Source of the DNA: DASPHG01 sp035629775
GTDB lineage: Bacteria > Actinomycetota > Thermoleophilia > Solirubrobacterales > Thermoleophilaceae
Length of the DNA stretch: 64,000 nt
Assembly: GCA_035629775.1 (NCBI GenBank)
Contig: DASPHG010000010.1
Location: 1-64,000 of the forward strand
Direction: 5' to 3'
Shown one piece after another: positions 32,576 to 41,469 of the stretch. The notes under the pieces were generated by a model. That model had not been told where the DNA came from. It made no database searches and saw only the letters and a program-made list of their open reading frames with translations. How positions within the stretch are numbered: the stretch's first letter is position 1; the number at the start of each line of letters is the position of its first letter. Position numbers and translations under genes: made by a program.

Positions 32576-34221
32576 GGCGCACGCGCGGCAGCCGGCTGGG
32601 CAACGTCGCCGCGGGGGTGCTGGCGATCCTCCTCATGGTGGGGGTGACGTTCTTCGGGTTCTCGCGCTGGAACCCGTTCGCCGACCCGTACGAGCTGACG
32701 GCCGTATTCGAGTCCGCCAACAACCTGAAGTCACGCTCGCAGGTGCGTGTCGCGGGCGTCAACGTCGGCAAGGTCACGAAGGTCGAGCCGATCGCGGAGA
32801 CCGGCGCCGCCCGGGTGACCATGGAGCTCGACGACTCGGCTCTCCCGATCCACGAGGACGCCGAGGTGAAGATCCGTCCGAACCTCTTCCTCGAGGGGAA
32901 CTTCTTCGTGGACGTCCACCCCGGAAGCCCGAGCTCTCCGGAGCTCGAGTCGGGCGGCATGATCCCGTCGCAGCAGACCGCGACGCCGGTGCAGTTCGGG
33001 CAGATCCTGGCGGCGCTCCAGTCCGACACGCGGCGCGACCTCCAGATTCTCCTGCGCGAGTACTCGAGCGCCCTGGACCACGGCGGCGCCGCGGCGCTCA
33101 ACCGGTCGATCCAGTACTGGGAGGCCGCCTACAAGAACTCGGCAATCGCGGCCGAGGCCACGCTCGGGCAGGAGCCCCACCGCGACCTCCAGCGGATGAT
33201 CGCGGGCCAGGCGAAGGTCTTCCGCGCGCTCGCCCAGAACCCGGAGACGCTCAAGGACCTCGTCACGAACTTCAACACGACCGCCGCGGCGTTCGCGCGC
33301 GAGGACCTCGCCCTCCAGCGGACGATCCCGGCGCTCGACGAGCTTCTGCGCGTCGGCTCGCCGGCGCTCGCGTCGCTGAACGGGGCGCTCCCGTCCCTGC
33401 GCGCCTTCGCGCGCGACGCGCTGCCGGGCACGATCTCCTCCGGCCCGACGATCGACGCGTCGATGCCGTTCATCCGCCAGGCCGCCGCGCTCGTCGAGGA
33501 GGACGAGCTGCGCGGGCTCGCGGCTGACCTGCGCTCGCTGATCCCCGACCTGGTCCGGCTCCAGCGCGGGTCCGTCGGGTTCTTCGAGCAGACCCGCCTC
33601 CTGTCGTCCTGCCAGAACGAGGTGCTCCTGCCGTTCGCGACCGAGCCGATCCAGGAGCCGGAGTTCCCGGACAACACCGGCGAGCCGTTCTACAAGCAGT
33701 CCTCGCGCGGACTGGTGGGCCTGTCCGGCGAGAGCCGGATCCACGACGCGCAGACGCCGCTCTTCCGCGTCCAGGCGGCGGGCGGCCCGTTCTCGGTGCA
33801 CTTCGGCGAGCTGGGCGGCGAGGATGCGTTCGCGCAGGCGCAGTTCCCGGTCGAGGGCGTGAACCCGATCATCCCCGCGCGCCGGCCGGTGTTCCGGCCC
33901 GACGTTCCCTGCGAGACGCAGGAGCCGCCGGACCTCCGCTCGCGCCCCGGCGTCGGCGAGCCGAGCCCGCAGGTCGAGTCGTCGCACTCGCTCCCGCAGA
34001 CGCAGAAGCAGAAGGACGAGCTCGCGCTCCTGATCGAGCACATGAAGCTGACGGCGCAGGGCATCCCGTCGGTCGACCCGTGGGGCATGCGGCACCAGAT
34101 CACCCGCCGGGCCGAGGCCCGTCGTAACGGCTGGATCGAGAACTCGAAGGGCCTGCTCAGCTTCCGTGGGCTCGACTCGTCGGGCAACGCGGCCGCCGAC
34201 GCCGAGGAGGCGGACGAGTGA
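32572..34221 (+). CDS. MCE-family protein 4 of 6
   Basis: 549 residues: membrane segment (VAAGVLAILLMVGVTFFGFS), MCE domain (YELTAVFESANNLKSRSQVRVAGVNVGKV, FLEGNFFVDVHPG), helical region, and a C-terminal part with SSCQNEVLLPF and DVPCETQ. GTG at 32572 overlaps the preceding TGA, matching the other junctions; GTG at 32563 is an alternative. Confidence 0.92.
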   Translation: MRRTRGSRLGNVAAGVLAILLMVGVTFFGFSRWNPFADPYELTAVFESANNLKSRSQVRVAGVNVGKVTKVEPIAETGAARVTMELDDSALPIHEDAEVKIRPNLFLEGNFFVDVHPGSPSSPELESGGMIPSQQTATPVQFGQILAALQSDTRRDLQILLREYSSALDHGGAAALNRSIQYWEAAYKNSAIAAEATLGQEPHRDLQRMIAGQAKVFRALAQNPETLKDLVTNFNTTAAAFAREDLALQRTIPALDELLRVGSPALASLNGALPSLRAFARDALPGTISSGPTIDASMPFIRQAAALVEEDELRGLAADLRSLIPDLVRLQRGSVGFFEQTRLLSSCQNEVLLPFATEPIQEPEFPDNTGEPFYKQSSRGLVGLSGESRIHDAQTPLFRVQAAGGPFSVHFGELGGEDAFAQAQFPVEGVNPIIPARRPVFRPDVPCETQEPPDLRSRPGVGEPSPQVESSHSLPQTQKQKDELALLIEHMKLTAQGIPSVDPWGMRHQITRRAEARRNGWIENSKGLLSFRGLDSSGNAAADAEEADE

Positions 34222-35564
34222 CGACCGCGATCAGAAAGCACCTCGGCGACTTCCTGGCGATCCTCGTCCTGTTCGTGATCGCCGTCGGCGTGGGCGGGTA
34301 CATCCTTGAGAACCAGCGGCTCCGCTTCCCCTTCGTCGAAGAGACGCCGAAGCAGATCGAGCTCGAGCTCGCCGACGCGCAGGCCATCATCCCGGGCCAG
34401 GGGCAGACCGTGCGCGTGTCCGGCGTGAAGGTGGGCGACATCGCGGCGGTCGAGATCGAGGACGGCGTCGCCATCGTCGCGGTGGACATCGACTCGGAGT
34501 ACGACGACCTGATCACGGACGAGGCCACGGCGCTCCTGCGGCCGAAGACCGGCCTCAAGGATATGTTCATCGAGGTCGACCCGGGCCACGGGGAGCCGCT
34601 CGCCGACGGCGAGCGAATCGCCGTCTCGAACACCTCGCCCGACATCGACCAGGACGAGTTCCTGGCCGCGCTCGACGCCGACACCCGCGACTACCTGAAG
34701 CTCTTGATCAGCGGCGCCGGGAAGGGGCTCGAGGGTCGCGACGACGACTTCCGCGCGGTACTGAAGCGCTTCGAGCCGCTCCACCGCGATATCGCGCGGC
34801 TCAATACCGCCATCGCCGAGCGGCGGCGCAACCTCGCGCGGCTCATCCACAACTACTCGCTCCTGGTCGACGAGCTCGGCGACAAGGATCAGGAGCTGGC
34901 GCGGCTCGTGCGCGCGTCGAACGAGGTGTTCGCCGCGTTCGCCTCGCAGGACCTGAACATCTCGAGCACGGTCTCGAAGCTGCCCTCCACGCTCGGCCAG
35001 ACCACGACGACGCTGGCGAAGGTGGACGACTTCTCGCAGGTGCTGGGGCCGGCGCTCGAGGACCTGCGCCCCGCCTTCCGCCAGCTCGACGTCGCCAACC
35101 GGGCGGTGCTGCCCTTCGTCCGCGAGGCCGAGCCGCTGCTGCGCGAGGAGATCCGCCCCTTCGTGCGCGAGGCGCGACCGTACGTCACCGACCTCGAGCC
35201 CGCCGCCCGCGACCTCTCGAAGGCGACCCCCGACCTGACGGACATCTTCGGCGAGCTGAACCGCTTCTTCAACATGGCGGCCTTCAACCCGAAGGGCCGC
35301 GAGGCGCCCGCCGACTATCCCGCCGACCAGCAGCGGCTGCGCGACGAGGGCTACCTGTTCTGGGTGGGCTGGGTGGCGCAGAACACCGTGTCGATCTTCT
35401 CGACCGCGGACGCCAGCGGCCCGTTCCGGCGCGCGCTGCTCGGATTCGGCTGCACCACCTTCAAGACGATCATCGCCAATGACCCGACCGGCCTCGTGCC
35501 GCTCGTGATCGGGACCACCCTCGACGGCGTGCAGCAAGTGGGCATCTGCACGGACACACCCTGA
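34218..35564 (+). CDS. MCE-family protein 5 of 6
   Basis: 448 residues, the shortest of the set. Membrane segment (FLAILVLFVIAVGVGGYIL), MCE domain (IELELADAQAIIPGQGQTVRVSGVKVGDIA, GLKDMFIEVDPG), helical region (about 150-360) with FFNMAAFNPKG, and Cys in FGCTTF and GICTDTP. GTG overlaps the previous TGA. It lacks a lipobox, unlike MceE proteins of mycobacteria. Confidence 0.92.
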   Translation: MTTAIRKHLGDFLAILVLFVIAVGVGGYILENQRLRFPFVEETPKQIELELADAQAIIPGQGQTVRVSGVKVGDIAAVEIEDGVAIVAVDIDSEYDDLITDEATALLRPKTGLKDMFIEVDPGHGEPLADGERIAVSNTSPDIDQDEFLAALDADTRDYLKLLISGAGKGLEGRDDDFRAVLKRFEPLHRDIARLNTAIAERRRNLARLIHNYSLLVDELGDKDQELARLVRASNEVFAAFASQDLNISSTVSKLPSTLGQTTTTLAKVDDFSQVLGPALEDLRPAFRQLDVANRAVLPFVREAEPLLREEIRPFVREARPYVTDLEPAARDLSKATPDLTDIFGELNRFFNMAAFNPKGREAPADYPADQQRLRDEGYLFWVGWVAQNTVSIFSTADASGPFRRALLGFGCTTFKTIIANDPTGLVPLVIGTTLDGVQQVGICTDTP

Positions 35565-37156
35565 TGCAGAAGCAAGCGCCAAGCCTCGGGCGGATCCTCG
35601 CGATGGTCATCTTCGCGATGTCCTGCTTCGGCCTGCTGCTGTACCTGTGGCTCGCGTTCGGCGGCCCGGTCCCGCTGAAGCCGCAGAGCTATCGGCTCGA
35701 GGCGGCGTTCCCGGAGGCGGCCACGCTGGCCCAGGAGGCAGACGTCCGGATTGCGGGCGTGACTGTCGGCAGGGTGAAGACGAAGGAGCTGAACGACGAG
35801 GACGGCACGATCCACCCCAGCACCCTCGTCGAGCTCGAGATCCAGGACGAGTACGCGCCGGTGCCGGCCAACACGCGGGCGATCCTCCGCCAGAAGACGC
35901 TCCTCGGCGAGACCTACGTGGAGCTGACCCCGGGCACCTCGGGCGAGGACCTCGAGGACGGCGGCCGGCTGCCCGACGCCCAGGTGGAGCCGACGGTCGA
36001 GCTCGACGAGATCTACCAGGCGTTCGACCGCCCGACGCGCGAGGCGTTCCGGGCGTGGATCAAGAACTCCGCGGGGGCGATCCGCGGCGGGACGGGCCAG
36101 CACCTGAACGACGCGATCGGGAACCTCGAGGGGTTCGCCGTGGACGGCGCCGACATCCTCGAGGTGCTCGACGAGCAGGGCCAGGGCCTCCGTCAGCTCG
36201 TGAAGAACACCGGCGTCACCTTCAAGGCGCTGAACGAGCGCACGAACGGCCTGCGCGACCTGATCGTCAACTCGAACAACGTGTTCGAGGCCACCGCGTC
36301 GCGCGACGACGCGCTCGCCGAGACCTTCGCGATCTTCCCCACGTTCCTTGACGAGTCGAAGGTCACGCTCGCGCGGCTCCAGGCCTTCGCCACCGATACG
36401 CGGCCGCTCGTGCGCGACCTGCGGCCGGTGGCCGACGACCTCGGGCCGACCGTGCGCGACCTGGGGGACCTCGCGCCCGACCTGGAGCAGCTCTTCGAGG
36501 ACCTCGACCCGCTGATCGACGCGGCGAACGAGCACCTGCCGGAGGCGGTCCGCTTCCTCGACTGCGCGCGGGATGGCGAGAACTGCCCGATGGGGGAGGG
36601 CGCGCCCGGCCTGTTCGAGGGTCTCAACGTCTTCCTCGAGGAGCTGAATCCGTTCCTCGCGTACGTGAACTACATGCAGGAGCCGCTCGCGGTCTTCATC
36701 TCGTCCGGCTCGGCCACCCTGAACGGGACCTACTCGGGCGTCTCGGGCAAGGGCCACCTGCTGCCGCAGTACGGCGTGAACAACTCGCGCTCGCTCGGGA
36801 TCCAGACCTCCCGCCCCAACTACGAGCGCGGCAACGCGTACGGCGCACCCAACTACCTGAACCGCGCGTTCGCCTTCGGCGGCGTCGAGAGCTTCGGCGA
36901 TTGCCAGAACGCCGGCGGCGAGATCGAGGACCCGCAGCCGGGCGGCGCACCGGGCGTCGCCACGGAGATGCCGCCGTGCTTCGTCGCGCCGCCTTCGCTG
37001 TACAGCGGCACCACCTTCCCGCGCGTCCAGAGCGGCGACGACGACCTGCGCGAGAAGCCGTCGCCGACGGGCGGCTCCCAACCGCTGCCGAACCTGGACG
37101 ACGGCGCCTATCCGGGCACCTCGTACGACGCGAACGGCGACCCCGCCCGGCGCTGA
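35564..37156 (+). CDS. MCE-family protein 6 of 6
   Basis: 530 residues: membrane segment (ILAMVIFAMSCFGLLLYLWLAFGG), MCE domain (YRLEAAFPEAATLAQEADVRIAGVTVGRV, LGETYVELTPG), helical region (about 150-330), and a C-terminal domain with LDCARDGENCPMG, FGDCQNAGG and MPPCF. The ATG shares one base with the previous TGA. It is the last gene of the operon. Confidence 0.92.
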   Translation: MQKQAPSLGRILAMVIFAMSCFGLLLYLWLAFGGPVPLKPQSYRLEAAFPEAATLAQEADVRIAGVTVGRVKTKELNDEDGTIHPSTLVELEIQDEYAPVPANTRAILRQKTLLGETYVELTPGTSGEDLEDGGRLPDAQVEPTVELDEIYQAFDRPTREAFRAWIKNSAGAIRGGTGQHLNDAIGNLEGFAVDGADILEVLDEQGQGLRQLVKNTGVTFKALNERTNGLRDLIVNSNNVFEATASRDDALAETFAIFPTFLDESKVTLARLQAFATDTRPLVRDLRPVADDLGPTVRDLGDLAPDLEQLFEDLDPLIDAANEHLPEAVRFLDCARDGENCPMGEGAPGLFEGLNVFLEELNPFLAYVNYMQEPLAVFISSGSATLNGTYSGVSGKGHLLPQYGVNNSRSLGIQTSRPNYERGNAYGAPNYLNRAFAFGGVESFGDCQNAGGEIEDPQPGGAPGVATEMPPCFVAPPSLYSGTTFPRVQSGDDDLREKPSPTGGSQPLPNLDDGAYPGTSYDANGDPARR

Positions 37157-37178
37157 GCGCCACCCGCACCGCCGTCCG

Positions 37179-37194
37179 TAATCTCTAGGCCATG
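37179..37194 (+). promoter_or_regulatory. -10 box TAATCT, leaderless start of adenylate cyclase gene
   Basis: TAATCT at 37179-37184 ends 7 bases before ATG at 37192; no Shine-Dalgarno. Confidence 0.6.
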
Positions 37195-38751
37195 CCGTTC
37201 GTCTTCGACCGGCTCTACCGGCGGCTCGGGAGGCTGTACTTCGGCGTCTACACGGTCTTCGAGATCGTGTCCGCGCTCATCATCTGCCTGGGCACGGTCG
37301 GGCTCTTCAAGCTGTACGAGAACCCCGGCACGACGGAGTTCCTGGTCACGCTCGCGTTCGCCGAGGCCGTGACCCTGGCGACCGTGCTCTGGGTGATCTT
37401 CCGCGGCTTCCGTGAGTCGCGGCCGCTCTTCCGGTGGGTCGGGGGCCGGCGCGACCCGGAGTCGTCGCTTGCGGCGTGGCGGAACGGCGTGACGTTCCCG
37501 CGCGAGTTCGTGGCGGCGTCGGGATGGAAGCCGTTTGCGCTCGTGTCGATCCCGATCGCCGTCTTCGTGACGATCTACCAGGACCTGCCGCCGTACTCCG
37601 GCCTGATCATCTTCGCGGGCGCGCTGGTCGCGGTGGCGTACGCGGCGCTCCTCCACTTCTTCGCGAGCGAGCTGTTCCTGCGGCCGGTGCTCGCACACAT
37701 CCACGGGTACCTCCCCGACGACTTCGACGCGACCGCGCGGGGGGTGCCGCTGAAGTGGAAGATCCTCGGGGCGCTGCCGATCATCAACGTGATCACCGGC
37801 GTCGTCGTGAGCGGCCTCTCCACCACCGAGCAGGCGTCGCTCGAGGACCTCGGCGTCGACGTGATCGTCGCGGTGATCGTTGCGTTCACGATCTCGTTCG
37901 AGCTGACCGCCCTGGTCACGAAGTCGGTGCTCGACCCGGTGGGCGACCTGCTCGGGGCGACCGAGCGCGTGACGAGCGGGGACTTCACGACGCGCGTGCC
38001 GGTGGTGTCCGGCGACGAGATGGGACGACTGGCGGCCAGCTTCAACGAGATGGTCCGCGGGCTGGCGGAGCGCGAGGCGCTTCGGGAGGCGTTCGGCAGC
38101 TACGTGGACCCCGACGTCGCGGAACGCGTCCTCGCCGAGGGCGAGCTGCTCGAGGGCGAGCAGGTCGAGGCCACGATGGTCTTCGTGGACATCTGCGACT
38201 TCACGGCATTCGCGGAGAACGCCAGCGCGCGCGAGGCGGTCGCGCAGCTGAACGAGTTCTTCGGCCTGGTCGTGCCGCTCGTGGTCCGGGGGCGGGGGCA
38301 CGCGAACAAGTTCGTCGGCGACGGCGTGCTGGCCGTGTTCGGCGCGCCCGATCGCCACTCCGACCACGCGGACTGCGCCCTGGACGTGGCGGTGAAGATC
38401 GCCGACGCGGTGGCTCAGCAATTCGGCGGGGCGCTGCGGATCGGCATCGGGATCAACTCCGGCCCCGTGATGGTCGGGACGGTCGGCGGTGGCGGGAGGC
38501 TCGAGTTCACGGTGATCGGCGACCCGGTGAACGTGGCCGCGCGCGTGGAGGAGGCGACGAGGGAGACGGGTGACGCGATCCTCCTGACCGAGTCCACGCG
38601 CGCGCTCCTGGGCGACGACTGGCGCGCGCGCCTCGAGGAGCGAGGGTCGATGCCGCTGAAGGGCAAGTCGGAGCCGATCTCCCTGTACGCGGTTCGCGCC
38701 GAAGGCCTGCCGCCCGGTGCGGGCGACGCCGCGGCTGCCGCCACCGCCTGA
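37192..38751 (+). CDS. Membrane adenylate/guanylate cyclase with HAMP domain
   Basis: 519 residues. About six membrane segments (roughly 20-240), a HAMP linker (about 243-295: LDPVGDLLGATERVTSGDFTTRVPVVSGDEMGRL) and a class III cyclase domain (about 315-500). The metal Asp residues are in VFVDICDFTAF and FVGDGVLAVFG, the purine Lys in ANKFVGDG, and TVIGDPVNVAARVE holds the Asp, Asn and Arg of the active site. The architecture is that of the mycobacterial Rv1318c-Rv1320c group. It probably makes cAMP in response to a membrane signal. Confidence 0.93.
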   Translation: MPFVFDRLYRRLGRLYFGVYTVFEIVSALIICLGTVGLFKLYENPGTTEFLVTLAFAEAVTLATVLWVIFRGFRESRPLFRWVGGRRDPESSLAAWRNGVTFPREFVAASGWKPFALVSIPIAVFVTIYQDLPPYSGLIIFAGALVAVAYAALLHFFASELFLRPVLAHIHGYLPDDFDATARGVPLKWKILGALPIINVITGVVVSGLSTTEQASLEDLGVDVIVAVIVAFTISFELTALVTKSVLDPVGDLLGATERVTSGDFTTRVPVVSGDEMGRLAASFNEMVRGLAEREALREAFGSYVDPDVAERVLAEGELLEGEQVEATMVFVDICDFTAFAENASAREAVAQLNEFFGLVVPLVVRGRGHANKFVGDGVLAVFGAPDRHSDHADCALDVAVKIADAVAQQFGGALRIGIGINSGPVMVGTVGGGGRLEFTVIGDPVNVAARVEEATRETGDAILLTESTRALLGDDWRARLEERGSMPLKGKSEPISLYAVRAEGLPPGAGDAAAAATA

Positions 38752-38836
38752 CAGTACTGCTGCGCCAGCCGCGTTCCATGCCTTACGCTCCACGCGAGGA
38801 GGCGCCTGCGCTCGCGGTGTCAGACAGGGAACCCGT

Positions 38837-40543
38837 TTGCTGAGACTGGTCTTCAGGAAGGGACTCACTGCTCTGGTTCTCGCCTGCGCGCTTGCGGTGG
38901 GCAGCGCCGTGACCGCGCCCGCCCAGGACCCGCCGAGCGAGCCCGCTTCGCCGCCCGCCGAGGAGCAACCGCCACCCGCGGAGGAGCCGCCGCCTGCGGA
39001 GGAGCCCCCGCCCGCGGAGGAGCCGCCCGCCGAGGAGCCATCATCCCCGCCCGCGGAGGAGCCGCCGCCGGCCGAGGAGCCGCCCGCCGCCGAGGAGCCC
39101 GCCGGCAGCCCGCCGCCCGAGCGGCCGCGCGTGATCATCCGCTCGCCGAACCTGCCGCCCCCGACAGGGGAGGAGCCCGTCCCGGACGAGGGGCCCGTTC
39201 CGGTCGACGACCCAGGGCGGAGCGGCGAGTTCCTGGGCCGGACGCCAGCGCTGAGCGGGCCGGGACGGCTCGAGCCAGCCGGCCGGACGTTCCGTGAGGC
39301 GATCACGCCCACGCCCGGCGCGCCCGCCGCCGCCCCGGTCGTGGTGGCCGCGGCGTCGGCGAACGCGCTCGGCCCGGAGGAGAGCGCGACCGGGCGCCGG
39401 TCGGCCGCCGTCGCGCCGCCGCAGCCGCTGCCCGCGCGCGTCGTGCCGCGTCAGGTCAGGGAGATCGTCGAGGTGATCCCGGGGTGGGTCTGGGCCCTGC
39501 TCGCCGGGCTCGCGCTCGTCGCCGCCGGACTGGCAGCTTCGTCCTGGACGGCGGCAGCCCGGGCACGCCGGTTGCGCCGCCAGCGCGAGGAGCTGTTGCA
39601 GGAGGTCGGGTTGCTCCAGGCCGCGCTTCTACCCGCCGTGCCACGCGAGCTGCCGGTCTCCGTCGCGTACCGGCCGGTGGCGGACGGCGCCGCCGCGGGC
39701 GACTTCTACGACGCCTTCGCGCTGCCCGAGGGCCGCACGGGGATGATCCTCGGCGAGATCGCCGGCATCGGGCGGGACGCGCTCGCGCGCACCACCTTCG
39801 TCCGCTACACGCTCCGCGCATACCTGGAGGCGGGGCTCGAGCCGCGCGAGGTGGTGAAGGTGGGCTCGGCGGCGCTGGCCGAGCACCTGGCCGGCGGGTA
39901 CGCGACGGTGATCGTGGCCGTCCACGAGCCGGGGACGGGACGGTTCACCTACGCGACCGCGGGTCACCAGCCGCCCGTCGTCGCCGGTCCCGGCGAGCGC
40001 TTCGAGCCGATCACGGCGTGCTCGGCGCAGCCGTTCGGCCTCACTACCCGCACCGGCTGCCGCCAGAGCACCTTCACGCTGACCGCCGGCTCGCGCGTAT
40101 GCCTCTACACCGACGGCGTGACCGAAGCGCGCGCCGACGGGCGGCTCGTCGGACCCGTGCGACTCGAGCGGGCGCTGCACCAGCTGCCATTCGACGCCGG
40201 GGCCGACGACCTGCTCGACGCGATCGAGCAGATGGCGGACGACGTCCTCGACGACATGGCGGTTTGCCTCGTCAAGGCGGCGCCCGATGCACCCGCCTCG
40301 GGCCCCCGGGTCGAGGAGCTCGAGGTGGACGCGCGCGAGGTCGGCGACGTGCTCGAGCATTTCCTGCGCGCCTGCGGCGTGCCGCTGGACGACGTGCCCG
40401 GGATCCTCCGCGAGGCCGGCGAGGCCGCGCGCCGGCAGGGGTCGGCGACCGTTCGCGTGCGTTCGAGCGCGTTCCGGCCGGGAGTGGACGTCGTGCCCGG
40501 CAACCTCGTGTACCTGTCCGAGCGCCGCCGCGCGTTGTCGTAG
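38837..40543 (+). CDS. RsbU/SpoIIE-type phosphatase with secreted Pro/Glu-rich segment
   Basis: 568 residues. An N-terminal signal or membrane segment (LTALVLACALAVGSAVTAPA) is followed by an extracytoplasmic PAEEPP-type repeat of about 65 residues and a Pro-rich stretch. A membrane segment at about 215-235 (WVWALLAGLALVAAGLAAS) and a basic coiled-coil linker lead to the PP2C/SpoIIE phosphatase domain (about 255-480), with metal Asp in AAGDFYDAF and Asp in LYTDGVTEA and DDMAV. A short C-terminal domain follows. It probably dephosphorylates an anti-anti-sigma factor. TTG at 38837 follows AGGGA; TACGCT at 38784-38789 could be the -10 box. Confidence 0.85.
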   Translation: MLRLVFRKGLTALVLACALAVGSAVTAPAQDPPSEPASPPAEEQPPPAEEPPPAEEPPPAEEPPAEEPSSPPAEEPPPAEEPPAAEEPAGSPPPERPRVIIRSPNLPPPTGEEPVPDEGPVPVDDPGRSGEFLGRTPALSGPGRLEPAGRTFREAITPTPGAPAAAPVVVAAASANALGPEESATGRRSAAVAPPQPLPARVVPRQVREIVEVIPGWVWALLAGLALVAAGLAASSWTAAARARRLRRQREELLQEVGLLQAALLPAVPRELPVSVAYRPVADGAAAGDFYDAFALPEGRTGMILGEIAGIGRDALARTTFVRYTLRAYLEAGLEPREVVKVGSAALAEHLAGGYATVIVAVHEPGTGRFTYATAGHQPPVVAGPGERFEPITACSAQPFGLTTRTGCRQSTFTLTAGSRVCLYTDGVTEARADGRLVGPVRLERALHQLPFDAGADDLLDAIEQMADDVLDDMAVCLVKAAPDAPASGPRVEELEVDAREVGDVLEHFLRACGVPLDDVPGILREAGEAARRQGSATVRVRSSAFRPGVDVVPGNLVYLSERRRALS

Positions 40544-40554
40544 GGGCTCCCTCC

Positions 40555-41436
40555 CTAGCGAAGCCCGGCCAGGAAGTCCGCGATCTCGCGCGCGATCGGC
40601 TCCGGCTGGTCCTCCACGAGGTAGTGCGCGGCGTTCTCCAACGTCACGACGCGCGCGTCCGGGAAGAGCTCCCGCCACTGGTCGAGGAAGATCGGCTGGA
40701 AGACGCGGTCGCGCATGCCCCAGATAAGGAGCTTCGGGACCTCCAGCGTGGCGAGGCCGGCGTGGATGCTCGCGATGAGCTCCGCGCTGGAGTCGCGCTC
40801 CGTCAGCGGGATGTCACGCGTGAACGCGAGCGTCCCGACTCTCGACCAGTAGTCCGGGAAGGGCGCGCGGTAGGCCTCCATCATCACCGGGTCGGGTTCG
40901 CGCCGGTCCATGCCCCCGGGGATCGCCTCGACGGCCAGGTTGCCGGCGAGCGCGAGGATCTCGCCGAGCCCGTCGGTGCGGAACTCGCGGAGAAACGGCG
41001 GCACGAAGCTAGGCAGCTCCCAGGCCCAGGTGTTCATCAGGACGAGCGCGCGGAAGCGCTCCGGCAGACGAAGGGCTGTGCCGAGCCCGATGGGGCCGCC
41101 CCAGTCGTGTGCGACGAGCGTGATGTCGCGAAGGTCGAGGTCCTCGACGAACCGTACGGCGTTGTCCACGTGGCGCTCGAGCGTGTACAGGCTGAGCCGG
41201 GGCGGCTTGTCCGAAGCGCCGAAGCCCATGTGGTCGAGCGCGACGCAGCGGTGGCCGGCGCCCGAGAGGACGCCGATCGGCACGCGGTACATGTAGCTCC
41301 ACGTCGGGTTGCCGTGGAGCATCAGCACGGGCGCAGCGTCGCGCGGGCCGTGATCCACGTAGTGCAGGCGGATGTCGCCGGCCTCGGCGAACCGGGGCTC
41401 GTAAGGGAACGTCCCAGCGAAGTCGCCCAGGCTCAC
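40555..41436 (-). CDS. Haloalkane dehalogenase-like alpha/beta hydrolase
   Basis: 293 residues. HGNPTWSYMYR supplies the oxyanion region with N43. The nucleophile is D111 in VAHDWGGPIG, followed by W112, and the acid is Asp in WGMRDRVF with His in NAAHYLVED. Asp as nucleophile, N43 and W112 as a halide pair fit haloalkane dehalogenases rather than esterases. The natural substrate is unknown. GTG at 41436 is preceded by a TACCCA box 7 bases upstream. Confidence 0.85.
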   Translation of the reverse strand: MSLGDFAGTFPYEPRFAEAGDIRLHYVDHGPRDAAPVLMLHGNPTWSYMYRVPIGVLSGAGHRCVALDHMGFGASDKPPRLSLYTLERHVDNAVRFVEDLDLRDITLVAHDWGGPIGLGTALRLPERFRALVLMNTWAWELPSFVPPFLREFRTDGLGEILALAGNLAVEAIPGGMDRREPDPVMMEAYRAPFPDYWSRVGTLAFTRDIPLTERDSSAELIASIHAGLATLEVPKLLIWGMRDRVFQPIFLDQWRELFPDARVVTLENAAHYLVEDQPEPIAREIADFLAGLR

Positions 41437-41449
41437 GGGGCAATGGGTA
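41434..41449 (-). promoter_or_regulatory. -10 box TACCCA, leaderless start of dehalogenase-like gene
   Basis: Minus-strand TACCCA (41449 to 41444) ends 7 bases before GTG at 41436. It lies back to back with the promoter of the ThDP enzyme gene. Confidence 0.45.
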
Positions 41450-41454
41450 TTCGA

Positions 41455-41469
41455 TAGGTTCGGCGCGTG
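41455..41469 (+). promoter_or_regulatory. -10 box TAGGTT, leaderless start of ThDP enzyme gene
   Basis: TAGGTT at 41455-41460 ends 6 bases before GTG at 41467; no Shine-Dalgarno. Only 30 bases separate the two divergent start codons. Confidence 0.55.

Noticed and set aside
38935..39115. Short direct repeats that could be taken for a CRISPR or satellite array
   Set aside because: They are codons for PAEEPP repeats within the phosphatase gene; spacing is irregular and there are no unique spacers.
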